Made by a program: the position numbers and the translations under genes. A stretch of DNA of 64,000 nt from Natronospirillum sp965602035. Lineage in GTDB: Bacteria > Pseudomonadota > Gammaproteobacteria > Pseudomonadales > Natronospirillaceae. Below, one piece after another: positions 62,296 to 64,000 of this stretch. Each line of letters begins with the position of its first letter. Position 1 is the first letter of the stretch. The notes below the pieces were generated by a model, which was given only the letters and a program-made list of their open reading frames with translations, made no database searches and had not been told where the DNA came from. Location of the stretch: positions 2,976,001-3,040,000 of the forward strand of contig OZ271919.1 in NCBI GenBank assembly GCA_965602035.1, in the 5' to 3' direction.

Positions 62296-63186
62296 TCAGT
62301 TAAACAGCCACTGCACTCCGAACACCGCCACCAGCGCCAATGGTGTGCTCACCAGAATAACCGCCGCAATATCATCTTTCGGCCCATTATAATGACTCGC
62401 CAGCAGGTAACTCAGCACGGCAGCCGGCATGATGGCCTGCAGCACCAGCGTCTGTTGCACGATCAGAGGCATCGGCAAGAGGCTGATCACCAAAAGGGCA
62501 CTGATTCCTCCCAGTGCGATTCGTCCCACCGACAGCGTGAGAATACGACCCAAGCGATTGAGCTGGCGGGCATCGATACTGGCAATCGACTTTCCCAGCA
62601 ATAGCAGCATAATCGGCAGCGCAAGCCCGGCCAGCATGTCCAGCGTGGTCATGACGGCATCCGGCTGTGGCAGCTCCGATACCTTCCAGGCAGCCCCGGT
62701 CAGCAGAGCGATAATGGAACTGTTCTTCAGAAACGTCTTCAGCGTAAAGCTGCCGGAAAGCAGTGCGGCGCCCAACGTGAAATGACTGATCTGTACAACG
62801 GTGGAAATCAGCACCGCATGCACAAGAGCATCCGGGCCCAGTATCGCGAATATCAGTGGAATGCCGAGATTGCCCGCGTTCGGGTTGACCAGTGTCGGCA
62901 GGTAGCCGGATATCGGAAGCCGCATCAGGTGCAGCAACAAAGCACCGAGTAGCGCTGACAGGGCCAGCACCAGCAATATACCTGACAGCGTATCACCCAG
63001 CTCGGTCAGTGGTGTCTCCATACGCAGTACCGAATCCAGAATCAGGGCGGGCAGACCGATATGGGTTACCAGCGTGGGCAGCGTATCTGAGTCAAGCCAT
63101 TCAGTGCGCCGGGCCAGGACGTACCCCAGGGCCGCGCAGAACAACACGGGGAACATGGCGCTCAGATAGGTTGTGAGCAGTGACAC
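62296..63186 (-). CDS. AEC-family (auxin efflux carrier-like) transporter
   Basis: 296 residues from a GTG at 63186 with GGAG 7 bases upstream; the frame is open to 63351 but that part is not membrane-like. About ten hydrophobic helices, with the family pattern VLFCAALGYVLARR near the start, NPNAGNLGIPLIFAILG in the middle and a repeat-like second half ending QTLVLQAIMPAAVLSYLLASHY. The substrate is unknown. It opposes the ftsH-folP direction and lies between those genes. Confidence 0.85.
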   Translation of the reverse strand: MSLLTTYLSAMFPVLFCAALGYVLARRTEWLDSDTLPTLVTHIGLPALILDSVLRMETPLTELGDTLSGILLVLALSALLGALLLHLMRLPISGYLPTLVNPNAGNLGIPLIFAILGPDALVHAVLISTVVQISHFTLGAALLSGSFTLKTFLKNSSIIALLTGAAWKVSELPQPDAVMTTLDMLAGLALPIMLLLLGKSIASIDARQLNRLGRILTLSVGRIALGGISALLVISLLPMPLIVQQTLVLQAIMPAAVLSYLLASHYNGPKDDIAAVILVSTPLALVAVFGVQWLFN

Positions 63187-63366
63187 AGGCAGACTCCGGA
63201 ACGCGGCATGGTTGCAGGTGCCGGTTACTGTACCGCAAACGCCGCGGGCGCGGCGACCAACCTGGTTCGGATGCCGGCACTGCTGTGCTATTATCCCCAG
63301 CCGTTTGTTGCCTGAAACCCATCGGTTTCGACAGTACAGTAACCCGGACAACCTGGCCCGATTGCA

Positions 63367-64000
63367 ATGACAGACAGTCTATCCGGCCCACGGTCCTCTC
63401 TGGACCTGCGGCAGCCCCGAATCATGGGGGTACTCAACGTAACACCGGATTCATTCAGTGATGGCGGTCACCACAATTCGCTCGAGCGCGCGCTGGCGCA
63501 TGCGCACCGTATGGCCGAGAACGGTGCCGACATTATCGATATTGGCGGTGAGTCAACCCGGCCCGGTGCCGATCCGGTCTCAACCGGGCAGGAAATGGAA
63601 CGCGTCATGCCTGTTCTGAGAGAACTGCGGCGCCGCTACGACCTCTGGATCTCTGTGGACACCAGTTCCCCGGAAGTGATGACCGCAGCGGCAGAGGCCG
63701 GAGCCGACATGCTGAACGATGTGCGCGCGCTCAACCGACCCGGTGCTGCGGAAGCAGCGGCCGCGACCGGCCTGCCAGTATGCCTGATGCATATGCAGGG
63801 GCAGCCCGGTACTATGCAACTGGACCCGGATTATCAGGACGTGGTCGGTGAAGTCCGCCAGTACCTGACAGCCCGGGCCGAGGCGGCCGGGGTCGCGGGA
63901 ATCCCGGCCGAAAAGATTGTGCTCGACCCAGGGTTCGGGTTTGGCAAGACATTGACCCACAACCTGCACTTGCTGGCAGCACTCCCGGAATTGTGCCGGC
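63367..64000 (+). CDS. folP: Dihydropteroate synthase FolP (partial, runs off the window)
   Basis: Condenses p-aminobenzoate with hydroxymethyl-dihydropterin pyrophosphate; the sulfonamide target. The first 211 codons are present, open to the end. It has MGVLNVTPDSFSDGG, DIIDIGGESTRPGA, LMHMQGQPGTMQ and VLDPGFGFGK. The start ATG at 63367 has a weak ribosome site. In relatives it directly follows ftsH; here 1.55 kb separates them. Confidence 0.95.
   Translation, partial: MTDSLSGPRSSLDLRQPRIMGVLNVTPDSFSDGGHHNSLERALAHAHRMAENGADIIDIGGESTRPGADPVSTGQEMERVMPVLRELRRRYDLWISVDTSSPEVMTAAAEAGADMLNDVRALNRPGAAEAAAATGLPVCLMHMQGQPGTMQLDPDYQDVVGEVRQYLTARAEAAGVAGIPAEKIVLDPGFGFGKTLTHNLHLLAALPELCR

Overview
The window looks like chromosomal DNA of a GC-rich gammaproteobacterium. 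Pointers are the hemC-hemD-hemX-hemY order, the carA-carB-greA-DUF4149 and yhbY/rlmE-ftsH...folP blocks known from Pseudomonas relatives, a PBP1b-type mrcB, the two-gene cyanide-insensitive-type bd oxidase, and a VanR-controlled vanillate demethylase. An aerobic, probably marine or soil, heterotroph fits, but the genus cannot be fixed from the sequence. Almost all of it is protein coding. I see no rRNA, tRNA, CRISPR array, prophage or intact insertion sequence.

Layout. 1-3.3 kb: thiI (tRNA thiolation) divergent from a membrane GGDEF-EAL protein. 3.4-6.4 kb: vanA-vanB divergent from vanR, with two VanR-type operators; vanA carries a one-base frameshift. 6.35-12.15 kb: a bd-oxidase operon cioA-cioB-cydD-cydC. 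12.3-15.5 kb: a GAF-GGDEF-EAL protein and an HDOD protein, divergent across a perfect 20-bp lux-box-like palindrome. 15.5-23.9 kb: a PfkB kinase, mrcB, a small HTH protein, an acyltransferase, a LysR regulator with a flavin reductase, and YihY. 24.0-31.6 kb: carA-carB-greA-DUF4149, then a purine permease and apt. 31.7-38.6 kb: a MAPEG protein, tpx, dGTPase, a degenerate penicillin acylase relative, parC and a ComFB-family protein. 38.6-44.6 kb: glgB-glgX and a GH31-derived protein that lacks most of its catalytic barrel. 44.7-51.7 kb: cytochrome c5, ubiD, a flavin reductase and the hemCDXY operon. 51.8-58.8 kb: znuCB behind a Zur-like box, htpX, ettA-ppx, glyA and yhbY. 58.9-64 kb: rlmE, ftsH, a 270-bp MITE-like element, an AEC transporter and folP, which runs off the end.

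Themes. Tetrapyrrole synthesis (hemCDXY), cioAB with its assembly exporter cydDC, a cytochrome c, and ubiD (ubiquinone) together supply respiration. Cyclic-di-GMP signalling is represented by two GGDEF/EAL proteins, with the HDOD and ComFB proteins as possible outputs. Purine and pyrimidine supply is covered by carAB, the NCS2 permease, apt and dGTPase. Compared with Pseudomonas, the car-greA-yhbY-rlmE-ftsH-folP block is split by about 29 kb, and its ftsH-folP junction is interrupted by a mobile-element relic and an opposing transporter gene.

This is mainly ordinary core-genome sequence. I did not find a clear multi-gene novel system. The observations most worth checking are the lux-box-like palindrome, the core-deleted GH31 protein beside glgBX, the MITE-like repeat, the candidate carA leader attenuator and the vanA frameshift.
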